A DNA stretch of 64,000 nt. Origin: an uncultured Flavobacteriales bacterium (GTDB lineage Bacteria; Bacteroidota; Bacteroidia; Flavobacteriales_D; Crocinitomicaceae). This document shows, one piece after another, positions 1 to 9,024 of this stretch; the stretch's first letter is position 1; the number at the start of each line of letters is the position of its first letter. The stretch covers positions 62,001 to 126,000 of the forward strand of contig CAJXJK010000007.1 of the NCBI GenBank assembly GCA_913054135.1, in the 5' to 3' direction. The notes beneath the pieces are model-generated. The model saw only the letters and a program-made list of their open reading frames with translations, was not told the origin of the DNA and searched no databases. The position numbers were made by a program, and so were the translations under genes.

Positions 1-688
1 TGTACGCTATTGAGGCAGGAACCAAAGGTGTACTAAAAACCAGCAGCTTTTTAATCGACTTCTTGTCAATATGAAACATTAAGTCTTTCCTCAATTGATA
101 GAGCTGGAAGACAATGATTAAAGGAGCAGTAATAATTGATGAAAGAAATATACTTTCTAGCCTATAGTTCAGTCCGAGTGCAAAAAGAAGGATAAGTAAG
201 ATGCTAATAATTGCATACAAGAAGGTTGTTATAGAGTAAGCTTTGGTTTTTCGCAAGAACTTTAACTGAACACCTAGCGTGTAGAATAAGCTGTTGAGAA
301 AGATGGTAACTAGCCAGAGGTGATAAACATAGATTGGTATTTGGCTGTCTTCTGATAAAAAGGCTAAGACCTCATCTTGAAAAACGAGTGCAAAAATTAT
401 GAAAACTGTATAGCTCCCCATGGTGAAGAAAAGACTAGAAGAAGCAATTTTCTTTTTCTCAAGAGGTGAAGTTAGTTTGTCTGAAATGAACCTTCCCATT
501 CCTTGATAAATCTGGAATGAAAAAATTGCAGCTACAAGCGCGGCTGAGACCCCAAGCATAGCTAGCATTCCGTATTCACTTCCTGTAAAATATGCCGAGT
601 AAAAAGGCAGCAACAACAAACTGACTCCTTTGGTGAGTAAGTTGGCAATCGTATAAAGTCCTCCTTCTTTTAGTAAATCTCTTAGCAT
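1..688 (-). CDS. Oligosaccharide flippase-like membrane protein, partial (C-terminus outside window)
   Basis: Open frame on the minus strand from an ATG at 688 to the window edge with no stop, giving about 229 residues of N-terminal sequence (MLRDLLKEGGLYTIANLLTK...). It contains several hydrophobic membrane segments and a later stretch LVFSTPLVPASIA, which resembles the polysaccharide synthase/Wzx flippase family (an internal FGLPLVPSSLA-like motif is typical). Such proteins move lipid-linked sugars across the inner membrane for O-antigen, capsule or exopolysaccharide. It is divergent from rdgB with 89 bp between the starts. The family call is from pattern only; the missing C-terminal half would settle it. 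Confidence 0.7.
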   Translation of the reverse strand, partial: MLRDLLKEGGLYTIANLLTKGVSLLLLPFYSAYFTGSEYGMLAMLGVSAALVAAIFSFQIYQGMGRFISDKLTSPLEKKKIASSSLFFTMGSYTVFIIFALVFQDEVLAFLSEDSQIPIYVYHLWLVTIFLNSLFYTLGVQLKFLRKTKAYSITTFLYAIISILLILLFALGLNYRLESIFLSSIITAPLIIVFQLYQLRKDLMFHIDKKSIKKLLVFSTPLVPASIAY

Positions 689-777
689 TTGCAGATAAAG
701 CGTAGTTTTGCAAAGTAAATTAACGCAATTTTTATGCGTTCTATTTTACTTAATCGATAAGTTGTACACATGCTCCT

Positions 778-1353
778 ATGAATATAGTATTTGCCACACA
801 AAATCAGAATAAAGCCAAAGAAATTCAAAAGCTTTTGCCAACTAAACTTGTAGTCAAAACTTTAAGTGAAATCGGATGTCATGAAGATATTCCAGAAACG
901 GCTCCAAACCTTGAGGGAAATGCCTCATTGAAGTCTCTGTATGTAGCGCAAAAATTTGACATGAATTGCTTTGCAGATGATACCGGTTTAGAGATTGAAG
1001 CACTCAACGGAGAACCTGGTGTTTATTCAGCTAGATACGCCGGCGATCAAAAAGATTCGAATGATAATATGGATTTGGTGCTCGAGAAATTGAAAGATGA
1101 ATCGAACAGAAAAGCTCAGTTTAGGACTGTAATCTCACTTAGAATGAATGGTCAAGAGGTCCTTTTCGAAGGAATAGTTAAAGGGAATATCAGATCAGAA
1201 AGATCAGGTGTAGAAGGATTTGGTTATGACCCAATTTTTGAACCTGAAGGCTTTGATGTCACTTTTGCTGAAATGTCAATTGAGGACAAAAATAAAATCT
1301 CTCATAGAGGAAAAGCTGTGCAAAAGTTGATTGCTTATCTCAATAATGTCTAA
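778..1353 (+). CDS. rdgB: RdgB/HAM1 family non-canonical purine NTP pyrophosphatase
   Basis: The 191-residue protein matches the usual length of RdgB, which hydrolyses dITP/XTP/ITP to the monophosphate and keeps deaminated purines out of DNA and RNA. Family motifs are clear: the N-terminal ATQNQNKAKEI substrate loop (residues 6-16), FADDTGLEIEAL with the catalytic acidic pair at 67-68, FGYDPIF at 148-154 and SHRGKA at 175-180. The ATG at 778 directly begins the conserved first strand. It is followed 22 bp later by a DUF4293 gene and then uup, all on the same strand, so the three are probably co-transcribed. Confidence 0.95.
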   Translation: MNIVFATQNQNKAKEIQKLLPTKLVVKTLSEIGCHEDIPETAPNLEGNASLKSLYVAQKFDMNCFADDTGLEIEALNGEPGVYSARYAGDQKDSNDNMDLVLEKLKDESNRKAQFRTVISLRMNGQEVLFEGIVKGNIRSERSGVEGFGYDPIFEPEGFDVTFAEMSIEDKNKISHRGKAVQKLIAYLNNV

Positions 1354-1375
1354 TTTCATACTCTAAAATTTATTC

Positions 1376-1909
1376 ATGATACAAAGATCACAAACAGTGT
1401 ATTTATTACTGGCATTCATTTGTATGACTCTGTTATTGTTTTTTCCTCTTTTCTCAGTTGTTTCAACTTTTGATGGAATTTCCATGACAGGTGAAGTAAG
1501 CGCTTACGGATTTCATATCGTTGATGCGCCAACTATTGATGCTGAAGGCATGACCTTCTCACCAGGAAAACCAGTAGAGGTACCGATTTACATTATTTTT
1601 ATTGTGTTAGCCTTGTTAACAGCAATGGGAATTATGCTGTACAAGAAGAGGAAAAGACAACTGCTGGTTTGTAGATTAAATTTCATTTTACACCTCATTG
1701 TAGTAATTGCCTTCTATGTGTTTTATTACTTAGGACAAGGTGCCTTATCTGAAGCTTTAAATTCAAAAGCGGTTGAAGGAGTTGAGGTTTCTTTTGCAAT
1801 GAACGCAGGATTCTTTCTATTGATTCCGACCATTCCATTTTTACTATTGGCAATTCGTGGAATTAAGAATGATGAGAAGTTATTGCAATCAATTGATAGA
1901 ATTAGATAA
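1376..1909 (+). CDS. DUF4293 family integral membrane protein
   Basis: 177 residues beginning MIQRSQTVYLLLA, the characteristic N-terminus of the Bacteroidota DUF4293 family. About four membrane segments are visible (near residues 8-28, 70-88, 100-120 and 143-162), with a short basic tail (KNDEKLLQSIDRIR). The loop between segments 1 and 2 is the longest extramembrane part. No function is known for the family. The stop overlaps the start of the next gene by one base (TAATG), implying translational coupling with the ABC-F gene downstream. Confidence 0.85.
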   Translation: MIQRSQTVYLLLAFICMTLLLFFPLFSVVSTFDGISMTGEVSAYGFHIVDAPTIDAEGMTFSPGKPVEVPIYIIFIVLALLTAMGIMLYKKRKRQLLVCRLNFILHLIVVIAFYVFYYLGQGALSEALNSKAVEGVEVSFAMNAGFFLLIPTIPFLLLAIRGIKNDEKLLQSIDRIR

Positions 1910-3783
1910 TGAATTATTTATCGGTTGAAAACCTAACCAAATCATTTGGTGTTCGAGTAATTTTTGAAGATTTAACTTTCGGAATTGATAAAGGCGATAA
2001 AGTCGCTATTGTCGCAAAGAACGGAGCTGGTAAGTCTACGCTTCTTAAAATTCTATGCGGTGACGGAACCGAAGATTCGGGAAGAATAGTTTACCGTAAA
2101 GATATCAGAGTAGATTACCTTGAGCAAGCTGAAAATTTTGAGCCTAGCCAAACAATCTTCAATGAAGTATTAGATACCGATACTCAAGAAACTAGAGCGA
2201 TTAAGGATTATGAAAAGGCAATTTCAAATCCAGATGATTCTGATTTCTACGAAAAGGCTTTTGAGCGTATGAATGCGCTAAACGCTTGGGATTATGATGT
2301 TAAGATTAATACCATCTTGTCAAGGTTAAACCTTGATGAAAAGCATAAAAAATTGGGTGAATTATCCGGTGGACAAAAGAAGAGAGTAGCGCTTGCAAAA
2401 GTGCTTATCAATGAACCGGACATCATGATTTTGGATGAGCCTACCAATCATCTTGATCTTGATATGATTGAATGGTTAGAAAGCTATTTAGCTAAGTCTG
2501 ATTCTACAATTATCATGGTAACACACGACAGATACTTTTTAGAAGTTGTGTGTAATACCATTTTTGAGCTTGAAGACAAAACGATATATAAGTACAAGGG
2601 CAACTTCTCTTATTACTTAGAGAAAAAAGCAGAACGACAAGAGATTTTAGCAGCCACTATTGGTAAAGCTAAAAACTTGATGAGAACTGAGCTTGAGTGG
2701 ATTAGAAGACAGCCAAAAGCGAGAGGGACAAAGCAAAAGGCTAGGACAGACGCCTTTGAAGGGGTCAAAGCCACTGCAAATCAGAAAGTTAATAAAGATG
2801 AGTTAGAGATTGAAATTCAAATGAATCGTTTAGGTTCAAAGATCGTGGAGCTTCATAATATAGGTAAAAGCTACGGGGATAAGAAGATATTGACTGGATT
2901 TGATTACGTTTTCAAAGGAGGAGAAAAGATTGGAATAGTTGGAGGAAACGGTACAGGCAAGTCTACCTTTTTAAATATGATTTCCGGTTCGGTTGAGGTT
3001 GATAAAGGTAAAGTAGTAGTTGGTGATACTGTGGTTATGGGCTATTATCATCAAGATGGGATGAAGTTCAAAGATGACCAAAAAGTAATTGATGTCATTA
3101 AAGATATTGCCGAGTTTATTCCTTTGGCAAAAGGTAAGAAAATGTCTGCAGCACAGTTTTTAGAGAAGTTTCTCTTCACTAAAGACATGCATTATAATTT
3201 CGTTAGCAAGTTGAGTGGTGGAGAAAAGAAGCGTCTTTATTTGATGACAATTCTGATGAAGAATCCAAACTTCTTGATTCTGGATGAGCCAACAAATGAT
3301 TTAGATATTTTCATTTTAGGTGTTTTAGAAGATTATTTAGCTAGCTTTCAAGGTTGTTTAATTATCGTCTCTCACGACAGATATTTCTTAGATAAATTGG
3401 TTGATCATACTTTCTATTTTGAAGGAGAAGGCCAAGTGAAAGATATACTTGGAAATTATACTGCTTATCGCAAGTTCTTGAAAGAGCGAGATTCTCAAGC
3501 AAAGAAAGTTGCTAAGAAAGAAAAGGTAGTTGTTGTTGATAAGGTAGTAGAGACTGAGCCAGAAGTTAAAAAGAAGTTGTCTTATAAAGAGCAACAAGAG
3601 TACGAAGGCTTAGAAGCGGCAATCGCCAAGCTTGAAAAAGAACGAGATGAGTTGACTGAAAAACTAAATTCGGGATCAGAAAGTTCTGAAGAGGTCAATA
3701 CCATTGCCACTAGGTTAGGAAAGATTGGTCAAGAAATCGAAGAGAAGGAAATGAGATGGTTAGAGCTTGCAGAGTACGCCTAG
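1909..3783 (+). CDS. uup: ABC-F family ATPase, Uup-like
   Basis: 624 residues with two ABC ATPase domains and no membrane segments. Domain 1 has Walker A AKNGAGKST (36-44), signature LSGGQKKR (about 152) and Walker B ending LDEPTNHLD; domain 2 has Walker A GGNGTGKST (about 345), LSGGEKKR and LDEPTNDLD. A charged linker lies between them, and from about residue 558 there is the C-terminal coiled-coil extension (SYKEQQEYEGLEAAIAKLEK) that distinguishes Uup from EttA. ABC-F proteins act on the ribosome or, for Uup, affect transposon excision and branched DNA. The ATG overlaps the preceding stop by one base. Confidence 0.88.
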   Translation: MNYLSVENLTKSFGVRVIFEDLTFGIDKGDKVAIVAKNGAGKSTLLKILCGDGTEDSGRIVYRKDIRVDYLEQAENFEPSQTIFNEVLDTDTQETRAIKDYEKAISNPDDSDFYEKAFERMNALNAWDYDVKINTILSRLNLDEKHKKLGELSGGQKKRVALAKVLINEPDIMILDEPTNHLDLDMIEWLESYLAKSDSTIIMVTHDRYFLEVVCNTIFELEDKTIYKYKGNFSYYLEKKAERQEILAATIGKAKNLMRTELEWIRRQPKARGTKQKARTDAFEGVKATANQKVNKDELEIEIQMNRLGSKIVELHNIGKSYGDKKILTGFDYVFKGGEKIGIVGGNGTGKSTFLNMISGSVEVDKGKVVVGDTVVMGYYHQDGMKFKDDQKVIDVIKDIAEFIPLAKGKKMSAAQFLEKFLFTKDMHYNFVSKLSGGEKKRLYLMTILMKNPNFLILDEPTNDLDIFILGVLEDYLASFQGCLIIVSHDRYFLDKLVDHTFYFEGEGQVKDILGNYTAYRKFLKERDSQAKKVAKKEKVVVVDKVVETEPEVKKKLSYKEQQEYEGLEAAIAKLEKERDELTEKLNSGSESSEEVNTIATRLGKIGQEIEEKEMRWLELAEYA

Positions 3784-3886
3784 ATAGACTTCGGCTATTA
3801 GCAGTTCTGAACTTATTGAATTAAAACGATTTAATTAGCATTGCTCTTCTTATTAGGTGTACCTTCACCGAAATCCAAACCCTATC

Positions 3887-4999
3887 ATGGCAAGCAAAGC
3901 AGTTAGAATTAAGTTCAATACAAAAGACCGTCCAGAATTTATTAAAGATCTCAGAAAAAGGGTAGATGCCTATTTCAAAGACAATAAGATTTCAAAGTTT
4001 GCAACAGTCGGCATGAAGGTGAAAACAGTCTTCATGATCTCACTTTATTACGTGCCGTTCATTTTAATACTTACTGGTGTTGCATATAATGGAGCATTTG
4101 TATTGGCAATGTGGGCAGTGATGGGATTAGGGATGTCAGGTATTGGCTTGACAATAATGCATGACGCTAATCACGGAGCATATTCAAAAAAACCAAGGGT
4201 AAATAACCTCTTAGGTTATACTATGAATTTGCTAGGTGCTTATCATATAACTTGGAAAATTCAGCATAATGTACTTCATCACACCTTTACAAATGTTCAT
4301 CAAACTGATGAGGATATCTCAAATGAGGTTATGCGATTTTCGCCCAATGAAAAAAGAAAATCGGGCTATAGGTTACAAATGATTTATTCAATCTTCTTGT
4401 ATGGCTTACTAAGTTTGCACAGATTGATTAGTAAAGACTTTGAGCAGTTATCAAGGTATAGCAAGTTGAATTTACTTTCTGGTCAAGGTCTAACTTTCAA
4501 GAGAGCATTGCTCTATTCTATCTTAATCAAAATTGGATATTATGGTTTGATGCTTGTGCTGCCAATGCTAATTCTACCTATGGCTTGGTGGGTGACTCTA
4601 GTAGGTTTTTTATTGATGCATTATGTAAGCGGAATTATTCTTGCTCTTGTGTTTCAGGCGGCACATATTACAGATGAAACGGAGTTTTTTAAAGTTGATG
4701 AGTCAGGAACAATGGAGAATAGCTTCGCAGTTCATCAGATGAAGACTACAACTAATTTTGGTACTAAGAGTAAGATGTTAACCTGGTTTGTTGGTGGCTT
4801 AAATCACCAAGTTGAACATCATCTTTTCCCTTCAATTTGCCACGTACACTATTCTGCGATTTCTAAAATTGTAGAGCAAACGGCTAAAGACCATGATGTG
4901 GTGTACAATAATGAGCCAACTTTTTTTACAGCTCTGAGAAGTCATTTCAAATTCATGAACAAGTTGGGCATGTCAAAGTATGACAGTGAATTTGGATAA
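3887..4999 (+). CDS. Membrane fatty acid desaturase
   Basis: 370 residues from the ATG at 3887; an upstream in-frame GTG at 3857 would add ten unconserved residues and is not preferred. Three histidine boxes bind the di-iron centre: HDANH (about 92-96), HNVLHH (127-132) and HQVEHH (about 307-312, followed by LFP). The third box, with Q in place of the first H, is typical of the front-end/delta-6-like acyl-lipid or acyl-CoA desaturases, here without a cytochrome b5 domain. Several long hydrophobic segments lie between boxes. The gene ends 11 bp before a TetR-type operator, so it sits next to a probable lipid-related regulatory unit, although no operator lies upstream of its own start. Confidence 0.9.
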   Translation: MASKAVRIKFNTKDRPEFIKDLRKRVDAYFKDNKISKFATVGMKVKTVFMISLYYVPFILILTGVAYNGAFVLAMWAVMGLGMSGIGLTIMHDANHGAYSKKPRVNNLLGYTMNLLGAYHITWKIQHNVLHHTFTNVHQTDEDISNEVMRFSPNEKRKSGYRLQMIYSIFLYGLLSLHRLISKDFEQLSRYSKLNLLSGQGLTFKRALLYSILIKIGYYGLMLVLPMLILPMAWWVTLVGFLLMHYVSGIILALVFQAAHITDETEFFKVDESGTMENSFAVHQMKTTTNFGTKSKMLTWFVGGLNHQVEHHLFPSICHVHYSAISKIVEQTAKDHDVVYNNEPTFFTALRSHFKFMNKLGMSKYDSEFG

Positions 5000-5010
5000 G
5001 AAATAATATT

Positions 5011-5026
5011 TATACCGATTGGTATA
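5011..5026. promoter_or_regulatory. Probable TetR operator O1
   Basis: Near-perfect 16-bp palindrome TATACCGATTGGTATA: arms TATACC and GGTATA around a 4-bp centre. It lies 11 bp past the desaturase stop and 8 bp before the TAnnTTTG element of the TetR gene, a position suited to autorepression. A second copy differing by one base sits at 5665-5680. Symmetry and placement are seen; binding by the adjacent TetR is inferred. Confidence 0.75.
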
Positions 5027-5034
5027 TTTTTTTG

Positions 5035-5042
5035 TATCTTTG
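5035..5042 (+). promoter_or_regulatory. Promoter -7 element of the TetR gene
   Basis: TATCTTTG matches the Bacteroidota -7 consensus TAnnTTTG. It ends 8 bases before the ATG, so the transcript would have an almost absent 5' leader. No convincing -33 TTTG at 19-23 bp spacing is seen. Confidence 0.6.
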
Positions 5043-5050
5043 TCAAACTA

Positions 5051-5647
5051 ATGGCAAAGAAATCAGAGCAAACATCAAAGTTTATCATCCGAAAGGTTGC
5101 TCCAATATTCAATAAACATGGGTATTCTGGGACTTCTATGTCTGATTTAACTGAAGCGACAGGATTAACAAAAGGAGCCATTTATGGCAACTTCAAAAAC
5201 AAAGAAGAGTTGGCTTTTGCCGCTTTTCAAAGTAATATTGAGTTCATACTTTACAAAATAAGAACCGAACTTGCAGATATCAAATCACCTCTTCAGCAGC
5301 TTTACGGATTGACAAACTTTTATCGTCAATATCGAACTCATACCATAGAATATGGAGGTTGCCCAATTATAAATATAGGCGTAGACGCTAACCATGATAA
5401 TCCTGAATTGTTGGAAAAGGTACAAACCGTCATCTCAAAGCTGCAATACTATATCACTAAAATGATCAAGACTGCAATTGATGAAGGTGAGATTAAAAAA
5501 AGTGTAAACCCTGAGAAATATGGAAGACTGTTTTATACGGTAATTGAAGGAGCGGTTTTCATGACCTCTACAATGAATGACGAAACATACTTACAACAAA
5601 TGATGACGCATTTAGATGAGATTATAGAAAACGAACTGGCGGTTTAA
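5051..5647 (+). CDS. TetR/AcrR family transcriptional regulator
   Basis: 198 residues, typical for TetR. The N-terminal helix-turn-helix is clear (GTSMSDLTEATGLTKGAIYG, about residues 27-46, followed by NFKNKEEL), and the C-terminal part is a helical ligand-binding/dimer domain with GGCPIINIGVDANHDNP, seen in the YcdC/AefR-like C-terminal families. The gene is flanked by two nearly identical 16-bp palindromes (5011-5026 and 5665-5680), the second just upstream of an alpha/beta hydrolase. Inference: it represses itself and the hydrolase. The ligand cannot be read from sequence; the flanking desaturase and hydrolase suggest a fatty-acid or ester-like signal. Confidence 0.93.
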   Translation: MAKKSEQTSKFIIRKVAPIFNKHGYSGTSMSDLTEATGLTKGAIYGNFKNKEELAFAAFQSNIEFILYKIRTELADIKSPLQQLYGLTNFYRQYRTHTIEYGGCPIINIGVDANHDNPELLEKVQTVISKLQYYITKMIKTAIDEGEIKKSVNPEKYGRLFYTVIEGAVFMTSTMNDETYLQQMMTHLDEIIENELAV

Positions 5648-5664
5648 AAAAATTTGAATTATAA

Positions 5665-5680
5665 TATACCAATTGGTATA
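5665..5680. promoter_or_regulatory. Probable TetR operator O2
   Basis: Perfect 16-bp palindrome TATACCAATTGGTATA, 17 bases after the TetR stop and 12 bases before the hydrolase ATG. It matches O1 at 15 of 16 positions. It would block either a local promoter or transcription running into the hydrolase gene. Confidence 0.8.
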
Positions 5681-5692
5681 AAAAAGAAAAAG

Positions 5693-6535
5693 ATGCTAAG
5701 ATTAATAAGAATATATTTTACAGTATTATCAGCAGTTAGTCCCAAAGTTGCGGCTAATTCTGCGTTCAAGGTATTTCAAAAAATCAGAATTAAAACAATT
5801 CGAGATCGTGAAAAACCATTTTATGAAAAAGCCAATCACTTTCATATTGAGCATGAAGATGAAGCTCTAGATACATATGAGCTAGGGAACAAAGATGGTA
5901 AATTGATCTTCTTAATACATGGTTGGGAGTCAAATGCAGGATGCCTTCTCAAAATTGCTGAAGAATTCGTTGAGTTGGATTACAGAGTTATTGCTTTCAA
6001 TTTACCCGGGCATGCCTTCTATGAAAACTCATCTACCAATCTTTTAAAATGCAAGCTCGCTTTTGAAAGAGTCCTCTCTGAGATTGATCCTAGTGAACCA
6101 TTTGATGTGGTTTCTCATTCTTTCGGTTCAGCTGTGGTAGCGAATGCTTTGGCAGATAGTGATTACGAAGTGAATAGGTTAACATTCTTGACGAATCCTA
6201 ATAAGGTAGAGAACATCTTTAAACAGTTTCAAGACATTGTGAATTTGGGTGACAAGGCTTTTGATAAACTACTGCTAAAAGTGAATACGCTTATAGGTGA
6301 TGATATGTCAACTATGGATGTAGACAATCAATTGAAGAAAGTGAAATTCGAAGACTTTATGATGATTCATGATGAAAATGATAAGATTTTACCCTTCTCA
6401 AATTCTGAAGAAATACTTGAAAACATCAAGCCATCAAACCTTCATGTTTTGACAGATGTTGGGCATTATCGAATGCTTTGGAATGATGATGTGATTAAGC
6501 AAGTTGTTGGTTTCGTTTCTGCGCCTATTTCTTGA
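5693..6535 (+). CDS. Alpha/beta hydrolase
   Basis: 280 residues from the ATG at 5693. A longer frame starting with TTG at 5654 would translate through the operator palindrome and is rejected. Visible features are the oxyanion-hole motif LIHGWES, the nucleophile elbow SHSFGSA (Ser143; the usual first Gly of GxSxG is Ser), an acidic candidate in HDENDKILPF and the catalytic His in DVGHYRMLW. This is a complete serine-hydrolase triad. The substrate is unknown. It follows the TetR gene with operator O2 in the gap, so it is the best candidate for the regulated target. Its 3' end overlaps the convergent M1 peptidase gene by 11 bp. Confidence 0.88.
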   Translation: MLRLIRIYFTVLSAVSPKVAANSAFKVFQKIRIKTIRDREKPFYEKANHFHIEHEDEALDTYELGNKDGKLIFLIHGWESNAGCLLKIAEEFVELDYRVIAFNLPGHAFYENSSTNLLKCKLAFERVLSEIDPSEPFDVVSHSFGSAVVANALADSDYEVNRLTFLTNPNKVENIFKQFQDIVNLGDKAFDKLLLKVNTLIGDDMSTMDVDNQLKKVKFEDFMMIHDENDKILPFSNSEEILENIKPSNLHVLTDVGHYRMLWNDDVIKQVVGFVSAPIS

Positions 6536-8975
6536 CCACAAACTTCTTACTACCATAGCGGTCACCTTGAGTATTAGTCAAGATTAAAAGATATGATCCA
6601 TTCACAAAATGTTGAGTAGAAAGCATATTTAATTGACCTCCTTGTAACAGCCTTTTTTCTAGCAGCTGACCATTTAAAGCATATATCTCAATACCCATTT
6701 TTTGCTGTTCCCACTTCGTCAAGTCAATTGTAAGAGAATCATTTGTCGGGTTCGGGTAAATAGAATATTGATGATCATTCAATATTTGATTTTCGACTCC
6801 AACAGAATTTGTTTTGTAGCCGAATGTATACTGTCCTGCTGCAAATGTATTTGCTGTAATAAATCCGAAACCATCATCATCAGAACCTAAAGACAATAAA
6901 CTTTGATCAGAATGTATGGTCCAACCAGCTTCAGAATCGGGACGATAAAGTAATACTAAGCTGTCTTCAATAAAGGCTTGAGATCCTGTGTTGTTCATAA
7001 TTGAATTGTCTAAATCTCCAGCAGCATTATGGCGGCCGTCAAATTCGAATCTAATACTTCCCTGAATTTGATCAAGGTTGACTCCATGAATATTCCAATA
7101 TCTATCTAAAGATACCATCACATTCTCTGGTGCCGAAATGTTATCAGGATAAACCCAGTTGTGTTCAACTCTCATGAATGCAGAGTCAGGAACCGCATCA
7201 ACAACAACTCTTGCACGAGCATAAGACATAGTCTCAATGCCAGTTTCTGTAATTACCACATCTTCGGCGGTTACAGCATGATTGATTTGTTCATCCATGT
7301 TTAAGGCAACAAAAACGGGTTCAAAAGGAAGCGTAAAGTTCATAAGCTGATAATCCCCGCTAGCGATTATTTCTTCACTATGAGTTGTCCAGTCAGCTGC
7401 CATAAATGTAATTTGAAGTGGCACACCATTGTGATAAGCTGGAGCTCCTTTAAGTTTTTGATCTACCACTAATGAAACATCATAGTTTGAACCATTGAGG
7501 GTTTTTTCAAAATGAGTGATAGCAAAATGAGAAAATCCAGCTTGCAGAATCCAATCATTAAAAAAGTTTGTTACATCAAATCCGCCAAGAGAATTTATTT
7601 GATCTCTGAATTGCTCTGAAGAACAAGTTCCACCCCCGTATGTATTTTGAACACTTTGCAGTGCTGCGAAAAACTCCGTGTCACCCATATAATTTCTAAG
7701 CGTGTGCATCACATCTGATCCCTTGTTGTAACTGTGATCGCCATAAGTGAATGATAAGGGAACCGCATTTAGAGCATAAAAACCACTGTCATTAATATGT
7801 GCTCTGTGCAAAACGCTTGAGTGATTGTCTCGCATTTCTTCCATATAAGTATTGTAATCATACACATGTTCAAGAAACAATCTTTCTGAATATGAAGCTA
7901 AGCCTTCGTTGATCCACATTTCTTCGGCAGTTTCACAAGTTACCCAGTTGCCCCACCAGTGATGAGATAATTCATGAGCCATCAATGTTTCAAAGCTGGT
8001 TGTTCCGTTTATCGTTGAAAGCGGGTAGGCGATATTAGTCGCATGCTCCATTGCTCCCGCATTAAAAGGAACAAGCACGTATCCAACTCTATCCCAAACA
8101 TAAGGCCCATAGTCTGTTTCAAAGGCTTCCATAGCGCCATTTAAATTGATAAATGAGTTCTTGAGGTTAGATGTGTCACCTTCTTCAGCTGCTAGCCAAA
8201 TAGGAATATTCAATGATTGCGAAGTTGAAAAGTAGTTGTCTTCAACATGAGTGTAGTCAGCCACGGCAACTGAAGCCAAGTAAGTCGGAATCTCCGTGTT
8301 TAGTTGCCATGTCGTCAAGAGACTATCTGTTCCAACTGAAACTTCTGATGTCCTTACTCCACAACAATAAGCTGTTTTTGCATCAGATGTCAGGATTTCG
8401 TAATTGTAAGTCGCTCGTTCAACAAAATTGTCAAAACAAGGATGCCAAACTCTCCCGTAGTTGTGTGGAATCGATTCGAATCCTACTCCTAAATTAAAGT
8501 AGTATCCTCCTGAAAAATAAAATCCTCCCCATGTAGACGGATCTTTTTGTGGTGTCCCATTATAAAATACCGTTAAGCTATCAATTGTTCCAGAGGTTAA
8601 AGTTGTCCCAAACTGAGGAACCAATAATGTATCATTGTAAGAGTAGGGGATATTTGCCCCATCATACCATATTGAATCAATATTCAACTGTAATAGATCT
8701 AGGCTTATAGTTGTGATATTCATCAAAGCTTCAAATTTAACTTGGCAATTTCCAGATATGTGCTGAGAACCGGCTTGTGTAAAATCAAGGTAAACCGAAT
8801 AATTGATGACATTAACCGTGTCACTTCTTAGGCTTTCGTTTCCTGATTTATATTGACGATCAAATTCTATTGCAGGATGCTGATGTTTTTCTTGACAAAT
8901 TTGTGCAGCTTCATTTAGTTGTGAAAATGACCACATTGATTGAAGGCAAATGAATAAAGTGAGTAAGTTTCTCAT
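6525..8975 (-). CDS. Secreted M1 family aminopeptidase with T9SS C-terminal sorting domain
   Basis: 816 residues from the ATG at 8975 (MRNLLTLFICLQSMWSFSQ, a signal peptide). A longer frame reaching 9182 would overlap the next gene by 158 bp and put 69 odd residues before the signal peptide. M1 hallmarks: exopeptidase motif GAMEHA (usual form GAMEN, so the last residue differs) and zinc motif HELSHHWWGNW near residue 334, with the third ligand in NEGLASY. The C-terminus (YSIYPNPTNDSLTIDL to SKKFVVKK) is a type A T9SS sorting domain, so the enzyme is probably exported through the outer membrane and anchored or released. It likely degrades peptides for nutrition. Confidence 0.93.
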   Translation of the reverse strand: MRNLLTLFICLQSMWSFSQLNEAAQICQEKHQHPAIEFDRQYKSGNESLRSDTVNVINYSVYLDFTQAGSQHISGNCQVKFEALMNITTISLDLLQLNIDSIWYDGANIPYSYNDTLLVPQFGTTLTSGTIDSLTVFYNGTPQKDPSTWGGFYFSGGYYFNLGVGFESIPHNYGRVWHPCFDNFVERATYNYEILTSDAKTAYCCGVRTSEVSVGTDSLLTTWQLNTEIPTYLASVAVADYTHVEDNYFSTSQSLNIPIWLAAEEGDTSNLKNSFINLNGAMEAFETDYGPYVWDRVGYVLVPFNAGAMEHATNIAYPLSTINGTTSFETLMAHELSHHWWGNWVTCETAEEMWINEGLASYSERLFLEHVYDYNTYMEEMRDNHSSVLHRAHINDSGFYALNAVPLSFTYGDHSYNKGSDVMHTLRNYMGDTEFFAALQSVQNTYGGGTCSSEQFRDQINSLGGFDVTNFFNDWILQAGFSHFAITHFEKTLNGSNYDVSLVVDQKLKGAPAYHNGVPLQITFMAADWTTHSEEIIASGDYQLMNFTLPFEPVFVALNMDEQINHAVTAEDVVITETGIETMSYARARVVVDAVPDSAFMRVEHNWVYPDNISAPENVMVSLDRYWNIHGVNLDQIQGSIRFEFDGRHNAAGDLDNSIMNNTGSQAFIEDSLVLLYRPDSEAGWTIHSDQSLLSLGSDDDGFGFITANTFAAGQYTFGYKTNSVGVENQILNDHQYSIYPNPTNDSLTIDLTKWEQQKMGIEIYALNGQLLEKRLLQGGQLNMLSTQHFVNGSYLLILTNTQGDRYGSKKFVVKK

Positions 8976-9024
8976 TCGTATTAAGCTTTGCTTAAAATTA
9001 CGAAAATAAAGGGAAGTAGGTTTG

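Noticed and set aside
5654-5692. TTG start for the alpha/beta hydrolase
   Set aside because: The first 13 codons would run through operator O2; an ATG at 5693 starts 12 bases after the palindrome.
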